In this document: one piece after another, positions 37,965 through 46,049 of the stretch
How positions within the stretch are numbered: the first letter of the stretch is position 1
Layout of the letters: every line of letters starts with the position of its first letter
IMG/VR virus record: IMGVR_UViG_3300009176_000006
Coordinates: 1-62,733 of that record
Source: a virus
Reading direction: 5' to 3' (one strand)
DNA length: 62,733 nucleotides
Notes under the pieces: model-generated
Seen by the model: the letters and a program-made list of their open reading frames with translations, nothing else
Databases searched by the model: none
Told to the model about the DNA's origin: nothing
Program-made: the position numbers and the translations under genes

Positions 37965-38405
37965 ATGATCACCACACGACAGGCCCACGACACGCTGCGA
38001 GCGATCGTCGACGAGGTCGGGGCCGACTACAAGTACGACCCGCCGATCGGGACGTCCTGCTTCTACACCGTCCGGGACACCCAGGCGGAGGCGCGGCAGA
38101 CTCTCGGTTCCGACCGAGCGGGGCCGGTCTTCCAGCACGCCTGGGGCGTGCTGATGAGCGGCAAGCCGGTCGGGCCGGGCTGCCTGATCGGGCAGATGAT
38201 GCACCGGCTGGGCGTGGACCTGGCCACGCTGGCTCTGTGCGACTCGAAGGGTGCCATCCAGGAGGTCGCTCGACGCGGCCTGGTGGACTTCGAGGACGAG
38301 CGCCTGGAGTTCGCGCTCGCTGGTGCCCAGTCCGTCCAGGACAAGGGCGGCACCTGGGGTGAGGCGCTGACCGTGTTCGAGCACGCGCTGGCGGTGCCGT
38401 CGTGA
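37965..38405 (+). CDS. Tandem paralogue A, unknown
   Basis: 146 residues, ATG 37965 behind AGAGAGAGGAAG. Shares layout with the next gene: N-terminal helix MITTRQAHDTLRAIVDEVGA, DYKYDPP, a Cys strand (TSCFYTVRD), PGCLIGQMMHRLGV, and an ALAGAQSVQDKGGTWGEAL helix. A local duplication. Function unknown. Confidence 0.6.
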   Translation: MITTRQAHDTLRAIVDEVGADYKYDPPIGTSCFYTVRDTQAEARQTLGSDRAGPVFQHAWGVLMSGKPVGPGCLIGQMMHRLGVDLATLALCDSKGAIQEVARRGLVDFEDERLEFALAGAQSVQDKGGTWGEALTVFEHALAVPS

Positions 38406-38794
38406 TCACGCTCACCGAGGAGCAGGCCGTCACCCTGATGCGCCAGGTTGTCTTCGAGTACGGCGAGGACTACACCTACACGGCGCCGGAGGTGGAGGAC
38501 CCCGACCTCGGCGTGTCGGGCAGCACCTGCATGTATGTCCTCAACAACAAGCCGTCGTGCCTGCTGGGCCACGTCCTGCACCGGTCAGGTGTTCCGTTGC
38601 AGACGCTCCACCAGCACGAGTACAGCCTGGTCTCGGCCCTGTTCAAGCCGGTCGGGGACATCGAGCCCCCGTGCAAGGCGGAGCCGTACCTGGTGGAGGC
38701 TCTGCTCGCCGCCCAGTCCGCACAGGACAACGGCCAGTCGTGGGGTGAGGCGGAGCACGAGTTCCTCCACTCCATCGAGAAGAACCAGGGGTAG
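38402..38794 (+). CDS. Tandem paralogue B, unknown
   Basis: 130 residues, GTG 38402 (overlap). MITLTEEQAVTLMRQVVFEY, DYTYTAPE, STCMYVLNNKPSCLLGHVLH, ALLAAQSAQDNGQSWGEAEH: each block lines up with paralogue A. Unknown function. Confidence 0.6.
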   Translation: MITLTEEQAVTLMRQVVFEYGEDYTYTAPEVEDPDLGVSGSTCMYVLNNKPSCLLGHVLHRSGVPLQTLHQHEYSLVSALFKPVGDIEPPCKAEPYLVEALLAAQSAQDNGQSWGEAEHEFLHSIEKNQG

Positions 38795-38796
38795 CG

Positions 38797-38988
38797 ATGC
38801 GTGAGTGGCTGATCGTCAGACACTCACCATCCAGTGGCACCACCGTCACCTGCACCCGTGTGATCGGGACGCTGGTGGTGCGCTGGACGGTGAAGTGTTT
38901 CGCAAGCACGATCCCGCAGGGGATCTGCGAAGCACGGCAGGGCGCCGACAACGCCCTGAAATACCTCGAGCCCACCGTGGGCTCGTGA
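38797..38988 (+). CDS. Small hypothetical protein
   Basis: 63 residues, ATG 38797 behind CAGGGG. MREWLIVRHSPSSGTTVTCT, then RWTVKCFASTIPQGICEARQ. Unknown. Confidence 0.5.
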   Translation: MREWLIVRHSPSSGTTVTCTRVIGTLVVRWTVKCFASTIPQGICEARQGADNALKYLEPTVGS

Positions 38989-39002
38989 CAGGAAGGACAG
39001 TC

Positions 39003-39290
39003 ATGGCAGACGACAAGACCCCACCGGCGATCGCGCAGCAGAAGCGCGAGTCGGAGAAGCGAGACGCGGTGCTGCGTGAGTCGTACACGGAGGCGACCAA
39101 GCAGTTGCGCGCCAACCACCTGGCCGAGTTCAACAAGATCCGGCAGGACCTGGCGAAGGCAGCCGGCGTCGACTGGGAGATCCCGTTGACCGCCGAGCAG
39201 CAGGCGGAGAAGGAGCTGGCCGCCCTGCTCACCGCACACCCGGAGCTGGTCGACAAGGTGGCGACGCTGGCGCCGAAGGTCGACGGCTGA
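39003..39290 (+). CDS. Hypothetical coiled-coil protein
   Basis: 95 residues, ATG 39003 behind AGGAAGGACAG. Long charged helix (IAQQKRESEKRDAVLRESYT, EATKQLRANHLAEFNKIRQD), then VDWEIPLTAEQQAEKELAAL. Unknown. Confidence 0.6.
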   Translation: MADDKTPPAIAQQKRESEKRDAVLRESYTEATKQLRANHLAEFNKIRQDLAKAAGVDWEIPLTAEQQAEKELAALLTAHPELVDKVATLAPKVDG

Positions 39291-39406
39291 TGGACCTGGA
39301 GAAGCCGATCCCTGCGAAGAACGACACGTCCTGGCAGGGCACCGTGATCCTGTGCACGCTGATCGTCTGCGCCACGGTGATCGCGGTGGCGGCGCTTCTC
39401 CACTGA
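39290..39406 (+). CDS. Small membrane protein
   Basis: 38 residues, ATG 39290 (TGATG). One membrane segment (VILCTLIVCATVIAVAALL). Unknown. Confidence 0.45.
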   Translation: MDLEKPIPAKNDTSWQGTVILCTLIVCATVIAVAALLH

Positions 39407-39446
39407 GACGTGGCCCCGCTCGGTTGTGTGCGCCGGGCGGGGCCAC

Positions 39447-39463
39447 CTTGACCACTGGTCAAA
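39447..39463. promoter_or_regulatory. Palindrome P14, CTTGACCACTGGTCAAA
   Basis: One mismatch from consensus; ends 13 bases before ATG 39477, with GAGAGGAGGGGCC between. Confidence 0.8.
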
Positions 39464-39476
39464 GAGAGGAGGGGCC

Positions 39477-39671
39477 ATGACCATCCAGGTGATCCAGGTC
39501 TGCGATGGCTGCGACCAGTCGAGACACCTCACCTGGTCCGGCGGCACGGGCCGGGAGGTGCAACTAGGTGAGCCACAGGAGGGTGGCGGCTGGCGTCTGG
39601 TGGCGGCGGGCCAGCACCTGTGCCCGACCTGCATCCGGCGGGCTCTGAACACCAGCGTCGCTCCGGACTGA
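39477..39671 (+). CDS. Small zinc-binding-type protein
   Basis: 64 residues, ATG 39477 behind GAGGAGGGG. Two pairs VCDGCDQSRHL and LCPTCIRRAL frame a beta hairpin, a zinc-ribbon arrangement. Unknown partner. Confidence 0.6.
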   Translation: MTIQVIQVCDGCDQSRHLTWSGGTGREVQLGEPQEGGGWRLVAAGQHLCPTCIRRALNTSVAPD

Positions 39672-39678
39672 ACGTGTA

Positions 39679-39724
39679 GAGACCCGGCCGGGAGAGAAAG
39701 GACGTAACCGACCGGCCGGGTCTC
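39679..39724 (+). other. Perfect 13-bp inverted repeat
   Basis: GAGACCCGGCCGG (39679-39691) and CCGGCCGGGTCTC (39712-39724) are exact inverse complements around 20 bases that contain a ribosome-site-like GAGAAAGG. It begins 7 bases after the previous stop. No T tract. Terminator, attenuator or protein site are all possible. Confidence 0.6.
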
Positions 39725-39736
39725 ACCGGAGCAACC

Positions 39737-39859
39737 ATGCCCGGTGCGCCCATGGTAGCGACCCGTTGCGGACCCCGCCTACCGGGAGTAGGTTTCTGCC
39801 CACTGAACAGCGAGAACCCCCGCCGGACGCCAGTACGGCAGGGGTTCTCCAGAGGCTGA
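39737..39859 (+). CDS. Possible 40-residue protein in a structured gap
   Basis: ATG 39737 follows CGGAGCAACC, the arm's usual ribosome site. The product begins MPGAPMVATRCGPRLPGVGF and is Arg/Pro-rich. Its 3' third overlaps a hairpin (39812-39849). The start context supports it; the composition and overlapping RNA structure leave real doubt. Confidence 0.3.
   Translation: MPGAPMVATRCGPRLPGVGFCPLNSENPRRTPVRQGFSRG
39812..39849 (+). other. 9-bp hairpin upstream of 39875
   Basis: GAGAACCCC (39812-39820) pairs with GGGGTTCTC (39841-39849), with extra CCG/CGG pairing inside. Ends 25 bases before ATG 39875. With the 39679 repeat it makes the 203-base gap strongly structured. Confidence 0.5.
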
Positions 39860-39874
39860 TAAGGAGCCTGGAAC

Positions 39875-40069
39875 ATGACTGTATCTGACACGCCCGCCAG
39901 CGAGTCAACCCTGCACCCATTGGCTGCCCTGCTCGATGAGGCGATCGAGCACGCAGAGCGGGCGACCTCGGCTGCCCGTGAGGCCAACGTGGAGGCCCTG
40001 CGCTGCCGTGAAGTGATCCGTGTCCTGCACCACCAGATGTTCGTGGCTGGACGGGAGGATGGGGAGTGA
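39875..40069 (+). CDS. Small helical protein
   Basis: 64 residues, ATG 39875 behind AAGGAGCC. One long helix (LAALLDEAIEHAERATSAAR, EANVEALRCREVIRVLHHQM). Directly coupled to the replication protein that follows. Unknown. Confidence 0.55.
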   Translation: MTVSDTPASESTLHPLAALLDEAIEHAERATSAAREANVEALRCREVIRVLHHQMFVAGREDGE

Positions 40070-40800
40070 GCGCCGTCGCTACGGCGTGGGTGTGGGCGAA
40101 CTCGAAGCAGAAGGGCAGCCCCCTGCTCGTGCTGCTAGCCATCGCTGACGCCGCCAACCAGCAGGGGGAGAACTCCTACCAGTCGGTGGCAACGCTGGCG
40201 AGCATGGCCAGGATCAGCGAGTCCACCACCCATCGCGCGCTGGCCTGCCTGCTGGAGTCCGGGGAGGTCGTGGAGGTGGGGGTGCACTCGCAGTACGGCA
40301 CCAAGATCTACGCCCTTTCCTCCACCCTCAAGGGGGGTGTCAATCTGACACCCCCACCCGAGGAGGGGGGTGTCACTGGTGCGTCTGGGGGGGTGTCACC
40401 TGTGACACCCGAACCAAGAACTAACCCAACTACTCCTACTACAACCTCTACCTCTCCTCAGTCCACCCCAAGCGTGCGCGAGGAGGTGAGGGGGAAGATG
40501 ACCAAGTCGTGGAAGCCGACGATCGAGGCGTCCAACGAGGCACTCTCGCGGTTCGACTCTCTCCCGCTGTCGCGCGTCGCATCAGAGGCGCAGACATTCC
40601 GCGACTGGCACATCGCGCAGGACACCCCGAGCAAGACCCGTTCGCAGTGGGACGCCCTGTGGCTGACCTGGCTGGACCGCAAGAACGTCGAGGAGGCGAA
40701 GGAGTCACCCCCGGACGAGGTGAAGTTCGACGACGTGACCGGACTGCCGATCAACCCGAAGGACCCGGTCTACGTACCGAGAGAGGAAGGACGAGCGTGA
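40066..40800 (+). CDS. Winged-helix replication protein (DnaD/replisome-organiser-like)
   Basis: 244 residues, GTG 40066 (GTGA). Residues ~1-90 are a winged helix: LLVLLAIADAANQQGENSYQ, SVATLASMARISESTTHRAL, ACLLESGEVVEV. A Pro/Thr-rich linker (GGVSPVTPEPRTNPTTPTTT) leads to a C-terminal block (EAQTFRDWHIAQDTPSKTRS, QWDALWLTWLDRKN) typical of phage replication initiators. It overlaps the primase-helicase gene and probably loads it at the origin (inference). Confidence 0.65.
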   Translation: MSAVATAWVWANSKQKGSPLLVLLAIADAANQQGENSYQSVATLASMARISESTTHRALACLLESGEVVEVGVHSQYGTKIYALSSTLKGGVNLTPPPEEGGVTGASGGVSPVTPEPRTNPTTPTTTSTSPQSTPSVREEVRGKMTKSWKPTIEASNEALSRFDSLPLSRVASEAQTFRDWHIAQDTPSKTRSQWDALWLTWLDRKNVEEAKESPPDEVKFDDVTGLPINPKDPVYVPREEGRA

Positions 40801-42419
40801 GCCACGAGGCCAAGTCGCTGGACGACGCCATCACCGACGCCCTCAACGGGCAGAAGTCGCAGGTCCTCTGCCCCCACCACGAGGACTCCACGCCGTCGCT
40901 GTCGGTGGCACCCGGCAAGGACCAGCCGGTGCTGCTGCACTGCCACGCAGGCTGCAAGCCGGAGGAGATCATCGAGTCCGGTGGCCTGGACTGGGCGCAG
41001 ATCATGCTGCCCGACGACCTGGAGCACGTCTCGTTCTCCAGCCACAACCTGTGGACACCACGAGGCCAGGCATCCCACTGCTACCAGTACCGGGACGCGA
41101 AGGGCACGCTGCTGTTCGAGGTGCTGCGGATCCCGATGGAAGGCGGGAAGAAGTCGATCATGCAGCGGCACTCCGACTCGACGGCGAAGGGCGGCTACGC
41201 CTGGAACCTCGACGGTGTGGAGCGGGTGCTGTACCGGTTGCCCGAAGTCCTGGAGGCGGTCCGCAACGGACGTACCATCCACGTCACCGAAGGCGAGAAG
41301 TGCGCCGACTCGGTGCAGTCGGTGATCCCCAACGGAGAGCAGGCAACCTGCAACCCGATGGGCGCCGGGAGGTGGGAGCCCCACTACGCCGAGATGCTGT
41401 CCGGTGCGACGGTCGTGGTCTATGCCGACGCCGACGAGCCGGGCAGGGCGCACGCCCGGCAGGTGCGGGAGTCGCTGCTGGAGCACGGCTGCACCGTCCG
41501 CGTGGTCGAGGCACCGCCGGGCATGACCCCGTCCGGGAAGGCGATCAACGACGTCGCCGACCACCTGGAGGCAGGCAAGGACCTCGACTCGCTGCTGGAG
41601 ACCACGCCGGCTGCGGAACTGGAGCGGGCACGGACCGGCATCGACGTGCTCGACCTGATCCGCCGTCCCCGTGGACGCACCGAGTTCGTGATCCCGATGA
41701 CGTTGGCGAAGGGTGAGCGGCTGATCCTGATCGGCTTCGAGGGCACCGGCAAGTCGACGCTGTGCAGGCAGATGGCGGTGATGGTGGCCGCTGGCCTGCA
41801 CCCGTGGACGGGGCAGGAGATCGAGCCGAGGAAGGTGATGTTCGTCGACGCCGAGAACCACCCGGACCAGGTCGACGAGTCGTGGGCTGAACTGGTGGGG
41901 CTGGCGTCCCGACAGGGAAGGGACATCGACCGGGGGATGCTGACGATCATGGAGGAGTGGGAGTCCTCGATCGACCTCGCGTCACCGGAGGGTGGCATGT
42001 GGCTGGCGGAGCGGGTGCACGCCTACCAGCCGGAGCTCGTGGTGATGGGGCCGCTGACGAACCTGGCGGCGAAGGACCTGCGTGACGACGAGCCGGTGAG
42101 GCGGTTGCGCAACTCGGTGAACGCGGCAAGATCGGTGTGCAACTCAGCGTTCATCATGGAGCACCACGCCCCCCATAAGGGGCCGATGGACAAGGAACGG
42201 CAGGTCCGGCCGTACGGCTCGAGCCTGTTCCTCAAGTGGCCGGACTACGGCTACGGCATGAAGCCCACCGACACGAAGGGCGTGTACGAGTGGTTCAAGA
42301 ACCGGGGTCCTCGGGTGCGGTCACGGATGTGGCCGGGCTGGATCCGGGAGGGACGCGGCGGCGACGAGTGGCCGTGGATGGACTGTGTGCTCGACGACAA
42401 AGGCAATGTCGTCGGCTGA
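40797..42419 (+). CDS. DNA primase-helicase
   Basis: 540 residues, GTG 40797 (GTGA) behind GAGGAAGGA. N-terminal CHC2-type zinc site (VLCPHHEDSTPSLSV and LLHCHAGC: C25, H28, C49, C53). Toprim domain with E165 in HVTEGEKCADS and D211/D213 in VVVYADADEPGR. The C-terminal RepA/RecA-like ATPase has Walker A GFEGTGKST (313-321), Walker B KVMFVDAENH (~346-355) and a VVMGPLTNL strand. A single protein for priming and unwinding. No DNA polymerase is visible in the window, so host polymerase use is likely. Confidence 0.8.
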   Translation: MSHEAKSLDDAITDALNGQKSQVLCPHHEDSTPSLSVAPGKDQPVLLHCHAGCKPEEIIESGGLDWAQIMLPDDLEHVSFSSHNLWTPRGQASHCYQYRDAKGTLLFEVLRIPMEGGKKSIMQRHSDSTAKGGYAWNLDGVERVLYRLPEVLEAVRNGRTIHVTEGEKCADSVQSVIPNGEQATCNPMGAGRWEPHYAEMLSGATVVVYADADEPGRAHARQVRESLLEHGCTVRVVEAPPGMTPSGKAINDVADHLEAGKDLDSLLETTPAAELERARTGIDVLDLIRRPRGRTEFVIPMTLAKGERLILIGFEGTGKSTLCRQMAVMVAAGLHPWTGQEIEPRKVMFVDAENHPDQVDESWAELVGLASRQGRDIDRGMLTIMEEWESSIDLASPEGGMWLAERVHAYQPELVVMGPLTNLAAKDLRDDEPVRRLRNSVNAARSVCNSAFIMEHHAPHKGPMDKERQVRPYGSSLFLKWPDYGYGMKPTDTKGVYEWFKNRGPRVRSRMWPGWIREGRGGDEWPWMDCVLDDKGNVVG

Positions 42420-42422
42420 GAC

Positions 42423-42439
42423 TTTGACCACTGGTCAAA
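42423..42439. promoter_or_regulatory. Palindrome P15, TTTGACCACTGGTCAAA
   Basis: Exact consensus copy, 3 bases after the primase-helicase stop and 21 bases before ATG 42461, followed by GAGAGAGAAGG. Confidence 0.85.
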
Positions 42440-42460
42440 GAGAGAGAAGGGACAAGGAAG

Positions 42461-42694
42461 ATGAGCAACACACAGAAGGACGCCCTCGAATACTTCTTCG
42501 AGGTGTGGATCGGGTCCGGCCTGCTCAGTGATATCGGGCCGAAGTTGACCTGCGTGGAGACCGACGCCCTGGCGGACCTGCTGCGGGCGCACGACTTCGA
42601 CGACCAGGCGGAAACTCTGATCGAGTTCCACGCCATCGAGGACGATGAGGACGACTCTCACTTCGCTGCGAACCTGGGCCGGGTGACGTCATGA
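42461..42694 (+). CDS. Small acidic protein
   Basis: 77 residues, ATG 42461. EYFFEVWIGSGLLSDIGPKL, then an acidic helix (DALADLLRAHDFDDQAETLI). Overlaps the next gene by ATGA. Unknown. Confidence 0.6.
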   Translation: MSNTQKDALEYFFEVWIGSGLLSDIGPKLTCVETDALADLLRAHDFDDQAETLIEFHAIEDDEDDSHFAANLGRVTS

Positions 42695-43167
42695 CGTTCA
42701 TGGAGTTCGAGAACATCGACGACATGTTCGAGTTCATGGAGAAGCGGACCAACGAGGCCAACGCCAACCTGGCTCCCGCTCAGCAGGGCGTCACGTACGG
42801 CGACTGCTGGGCCAGGTTCGACACCCTCCACAACTTCGGGTTCATCGAGTTCGGGCACGTCGAGACGGAGGCTGAGTTCCGGGCGTCGATGGTGAAGTAC
42901 CCGAAGGCGGAGACCGACAGCGAGTGGGAGTCGATCCAGACCGAGCACGAGCGGGGCTACCTGTTCAGCAAGGCGTACTCGCTGATGGGTCCCGACGGCG
43001 AACTCGGTGACACTCACCGGGCCAGCATGTGGCCGATCGACCGGGCGCTGTTCGACGCCGCCCGTGCCGTGGACTGGGACTACAAGCGGCTCGAGATCCC
43101 GGACGCGCTCAACCTGTCCCTGGCCTACGAGCAGTGGCTGGCGCACGAGAAGTCGATCGCGTCATGA
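42691..43167 (+). CDS. Hypothetical acidic protein
   Basis: 158 residues, ATG 42691. MTFMEFENIDDMFEFMEKRT, then TYGDCWARFDTLHNFGFIEF and a helical C-terminus (ALNLSLAYEQWLAHEKS). Unknown. Confidence 0.6.
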   Translation: MTFMEFENIDDMFEFMEKRTNEANANLAPAQQGVTYGDCWARFDTLHNFGFIEFGHVETEAEFRASMVKYPKAETDSEWESIQTEHERGYLFSKAYSLMGPDGELGDTHRASMWPIDRALFDAARAVDWDYKRLEIPDALNLSLAYEQWLAHEKSIAS

Positions 43168-43403
43168 CCGGCCCCGAGCACTACCGCGAAGCCGAGCGGC
43201 TGGTTGACCTGGCTGACGAGCAGGCGCGCCACCTCAGTGCGGAGCAGCAGATGGTGTTGGTCAGCGCTGCGCAGACTCACGCCACCCTCGCGCTGGTGGC
43301 TGCGACTGTGGCACCTCGGTCCCTCGGTCCACAGGAGTCATGGGGTGGCCAGATGATCCTGGTATCGGGTGCGTGGGTCGGCGTTGGTGATCCTCATGCC
43401 TAA
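43164..43403 (+). CDS. Small helical protein
   Basis: 79 residues, ATG 43164 (ATGA). Two helices (HYREAERLVDLADEQARHLS; AEQQMVLVSAAQTHATLALV) resemble a TPR-like hairpin or coiled coil. Common type in actinophages. Overlaps the HNH gene by 8 bases. Confidence 0.55.
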   Translation: MTGPEHYREAERLVDLADEQARHLSAEQQMVLVSAAQTHATLALVAATVAPRSLGPQESWGGQMILVSGAWVGVGDPHA

Positions 43404-43887
43404 TCCGATCCCGACATCAGCCCGAGAGCTGATCTACCAGCGGGACAGGGGACGGTGCGTACGGTGCGGGGCTCGGGGGTCGGCCCTGCACCACCGCCGC
43501 CGGCGTGCCATCTCCGACGAGCACACTCACTGCGCCTGCAACCTGGTGACGCTGTGCAATTCCTGTCACCCGGACGTCCACTCCCATCCGAGCGTGTCGA
43601 AGCCGACCGGCTTCATCGTGTCGGCGTGGAAGTGGCCGGGCCGGGAGAAGGTCAGCACGTTCCTGTACGGCTGGGCACAGCCGACCTGCGACGGCATGTG
43701 GCTGCTGATGTCGAAGTGCGAGGGGTGCGACAAGATCGCGGTCCTCGAAGGGGGCCGGTGCCGGGAGTGCCTGATCGCTGAGATGTGCTGCACCTCGGAG
43801 TTGCAGGCGGCACGGTCGGACTGCGGGTGCGGTGCTGCCGCTGCCCGCTGGCTGGACCGTCTGAACGAGAGGGTCGGCGATGCCTGA
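43396..43887 (+). CDS. HNH endonuclease with a second zinc site
   Basis: 163 residues, ATG 43396. Core: RDRGRCVRCGARGSALHHRR (C21, C24, H32-H33), then CACNLVTLCNSCHPDVHSHP (N49, C54, C57, H58, H62). The C-terminal half carries more cysteines (SKCEGCDKIAVLEGGRCREC), possibly a separate zinc ribbon. The neighbours are small unknown genes, so a role in replication, recombination or host DNA attack is open. Confidence 0.75.
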   Translation: MPNPIPTSARELIYQRDRGRCVRCGARGSALHHRRRRAISDEHTHCACNLVTLCNSCHPDVHSHPSVSKPTGFIVSAWKWPGREKVSTFLYGWAQPTCDGMWLLMSKCEGCDKIAVLEGGRCRECLIAEMCCTSELQAARSDCGCGAAAARWLDRLNERVGDA

Positions 43888-43987
43888 CGGATGGATCCAC
43901 CGGTGCATCGGCAGGTGGCTGGAGCGGTGGTTGCCGTGGGGTGAGGTGCGCTGTCCGTTCTGCGGGATGGAGCGCCCCGATGCCTGA
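43880..43987 (+). CDS. Small Trp/Cys protein
   Basis: 35 residues, ATG 43880. MPDGWIHRCIGRWLERWLPW then VRCPFCGMERPDA. Overlaps both neighbours by 8 bases. Possibly zinc-binding. Unknown. Confidence 0.45.
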   Translation: MPDGWIHRCIGRWLERWLPWGEVRCPFCGMERPDA

Positions 43988-45119
43988 GCGTCACACCAGA
44001 CAGAACCGGATGGCGGGCAGTGTGCGTGGTCGCCACCGTCCGGTCAGAGGCGGAGCGAAGCAGGACCTGCCCACCATCTCGGCGGGTGGGTGTTGGTGCG
44101 GGCTGCCGCACAACCATGACTGGCCCGACAAGGACAAGGGTGCGCCGCACCCGAGAGAGGAGAGCACGGTGATCGTGGAGTCGATAGAGAGCCCGCAACT
44201 CACGATGCGGATGATGAGGAAGTTCCCGAACGGCGTCGCACGGATGGTGACGAAGCTGTGCAACGAGCACGGGATCAAGTGGAGGTTCACCAAGGATGGG
44301 AACCACGTCCTGCTGTACCCGCCGATGGCGATCGACGGGGATGCGAACTCGACCAGGCCGTTCAAGGTGGGGTCGCATCGTCCGGAGGCACAGGGGATCA
44401 AGTACCTGGAGACGTGGGTGGAGAACTACGTCCAGCCGTGGCTGCTCAAGCAGCAGGCCGAGGAGTTGGCACGCAAGGTGAACGACCCGACCAAGACGGT
44501 TCGGAAGCCCGCTCCCAGGCCGTCTCCGGCACCGGTGGCCCAGGAGCCCACGCCGCCGCCGCCGACGCCTCCTAGCCCCGCCCCTGCCACGCCTGCACCG
44601 ACTCCTGATCCGGGTGGCACCGACCCGGTGCCGTTCACGGAGGGCGAGAAGATGCTGGCAGCCGGGATCGAGGGGGCACGGAAGGCTGGGCGCGAACTCG
44701 GACAGTTCGCAGCCGAGAGGAGAAAGGAAAGCAAGGGGTTGGCCGACAACGAGTTCGCCACCGACGAGGCACCTGACGGGTGGGTCGGGGTGAAGGACAC
44801 CCGGGGCCAGGCCGCGAACTGGTGGAAGCGGCCCGGCAAGAACGAGTGGATGTGCAAGGACTGCGGGGAGATCTACACGCAGAACACCGGCCGTGGTGGT
44901 CACCAGCGCCTGCACAGCCAGGCCACCAAGGACTCGCTGCTCCGCATCCGCACCAAGACCCATCTGCTGGGAATCGCCCGCGACATGGGGATTGACCTGT
45001 CCGACGACAAGGTCAGCAAGCGGATCGCCAGGTTGGAGGCCGACCTGGCGAAGGTCACCCAGCAGCGTGACGACCTGCAAGCCAGGTACGACCTGATCAA
45101 GGAGGCGATGAAGGCATGA
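43980..45119 (+). CDS. Pro-rich linker protein with C2H2-like zinc finger
   Basis: 379 residues from ATG 43980; a GTG at 44169 behind AGAGGAGAG is an alternative that would drop the first 63 residues. The N-terminal alpha/beta region (MMRKFPNGVARMVTKLCNEH) is followed by a Pro-rich hinge (TPPPPTPPSPAPATPAPTPD), then WMCKDCGEIYTQNTGRGGHQ and RLHSQ, a C2H2-type finger. A C-terminal coiled coil (RIARLEADLAKVTQQRDDLQ) may dimerise. Probably DNA-binding; not a known family to me. Confidence 0.6.
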   Translation: MPERHTRQNRMAGSVRGRHRPVRGGAKQDLPTISAGGCWCGLPHNHDWPDKDKGAPHPREESTVIVESIESPQLTMRMMRKFPNGVARMVTKLCNEHGIKWRFTKDGNHVLLYPPMAIDGDANSTRPFKVGSHRPEAQGIKYLETWVENYVQPWLLKQQAEELARKVNDPTKTVRKPAPRPSPAPVAQEPTPPPPTPPSPAPATPAPTPDPGGTDPVPFTEGEKMLAAGIEGARKAGRELGQFAAERRKESKGLADNEFATDEAPDGWVGVKDTRGQAANWWKRPGKNEWMCKDCGEIYTQNTGRGGHQRLHSQATKDSLLRIRTKTHLLGIARDMGIDLSDDKVSKRIARLEADLAKVTQQRDDLQARYDLIKEAMKA

Positions 45120-45397
45120 CCCAGCAGTCGGCGCACGACGTACTGGAGGACATCAAGCGGGCGATGGGTTCGTGTGAGGTGCAGTTGTGCATCGTCCCGG
45201 TGCTCATCGGCCCACACAAGGAGGCGGTGAAGATCAGGGTCCGCAACGGTGCGGGCCGGTGGATCAACGTGGGACCGATGCTGTTCCCACCCGGTGGCGG
45301 CAGCACCACCGACACGGTGGCGATGCTGATGGAGTTCCGCGAGAAGCGGGGCGACGAGCACACGCTCGAACGAGAGGAAGGACGAACAGATGGATGA
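45116..45397 (+). CDS. Hypothetical protein
   Basis: 93 residues, ATG 45116 (ATGA). MTQQSAHDVLEDIKRAMGSC, then strands (CEVQLCIVPVLIGPHKEAVK) and a charged tail. Unknown. Confidence 0.55.
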   Translation: MTQQSAHDVLEDIKRAMGSCEVQLCIVPVLIGPHKEAVKIRVRNGAGRWINVGPMLFPPGGGSTTDTVAMLMEFREKRGDEHTLEREEGRTDG

Positions 45398-45722
45398 GAA
45401 CAAAGTGACCGTCAGGTCACCCGAGGAGTACGACGCCCTGCTCGAGAAGGCGGCCGAGGCAGCGTGGCGCAGTCACTACAACTGGCCGCAGCAGCGGGCC
45501 TGGCCCGATCAAGCGACGGCTCCGGCGAAGTGGCGGAGAGTCGCGGAGACCGTGTTGAGCACTGTTGGGATTACCCGACCCGAGCCGACGCTGGGTGCGG
45601 TGGCGTGTCAGGCGTGGGGATCGGACCCGATCGGCACCGGTGGAGCCGCCCGGTGGGAGAAGGTGGCGGCTGCGGTGATCGACGCCTACGAGGGACGGGC
45701 TAGTAGCCGTCTCCCCACCTGA
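45390..45722 (+). CDS. Hypothetical protein, 3' end overlaps an opposite-strand gene
   Basis: 110 residues, ATG 45390 behind AGAGGAAGGACGAACAG. EEYDALLEKAAEAAWRSHYN, then GAARWEKVAAAVIDAYEG. The last 23 bases overlap the end of the leftward gene at 45700. Unknown. Confidence 0.55.
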   Translation: MDENKVTVRSPEEYDALLEKAAEAAWRSHYNWPQQRAWPDQATAPAKWRRVAETVLSTVGITRPEPTLGAVACQAWGSDPIGTGGAARWEKVAAAVIDAYEGRASSRLPT

Positions 45723-45957
45723 CCGCACGACCCCGTGCCTCGTTCTCGGCACGAGTCCACGCCAGCACCCGCTTCGTGGGGTGGAGGCCCAGGCTGAGAG
45801 CAGTCGGAAGGAGCTGCTCCAGCCGGGCCTCGAAGTAGACACGCTGGAACTCGGCGTCGAGTTCCTTCTTGGCCTGCTCGGCCACACCGGACAGCCACAG
45901 CAGGCGTGCGATGGGGTCGTCGGGTGCTTCGTCGAGGTTCAGAATTGGGTTCGCCAC
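45700..45957 (-). CDS. Lone leftward gene in the rightward arm, candidate regulator
   Basis: 85 residues, GTG 45957 with no ribosome site. A TATGTT 6 bases upstream (45969-45964) would give a leaderless transcript. The chain is helical: DPIARLLWLSGVAEQAKKEL, EFQRVYFEARLEQLLPTALS, then LGLHPTKRVLAWTRAENEAR, which reads as a helix-turn-helix. It faces away from the Rad52 gene across a 110-base region holding palindrome P16. Orientation, size and fold fit an autoregulated repressor, but the function is inferred. Confidence 0.55.
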   Translation of the reverse strand: MANPILNLDEAPDDPIARLLWLSGVAEQAKKELDAEFQRVYFEARLEQLLPTALSLGLHPTKRVLAWTRAENEARGRAVRWGDGY

Positions 45958-45963
45958 ATGCCC

Positions 45964-45969
45964 AACATA
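45964..45969 (-). promoter_or_regulatory. Candidate -10 box for the lone leftward gene
   Basis: TATGTT on the minus strand, 6 bases before GTG 45957. A TTCTA-G-TAGAA dyad lies a few bases upstream and could be an operator. No clear -35. Confidence 0.25.
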
Positions 45970-46031
45970 CCGTTTTCTAGTAGAATGGAGGTAGAGAAAG
46001 GGGCCGTCGGAGTGTCGGTGGCGACCGGTAG

Positions 46032-46049
46032 TTTGACCCTGGGGTCAAG
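46032..46049. promoter_or_regulatory. Palindrome P16, TTTGACCCTGGGGTCAAG
   Basis: Eighteen-base variant with CCC/GGG arms, exactly 18 bases before GTG 46068, between the lone leftward gene and the Rad52-like gene. Confidence 0.75.
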
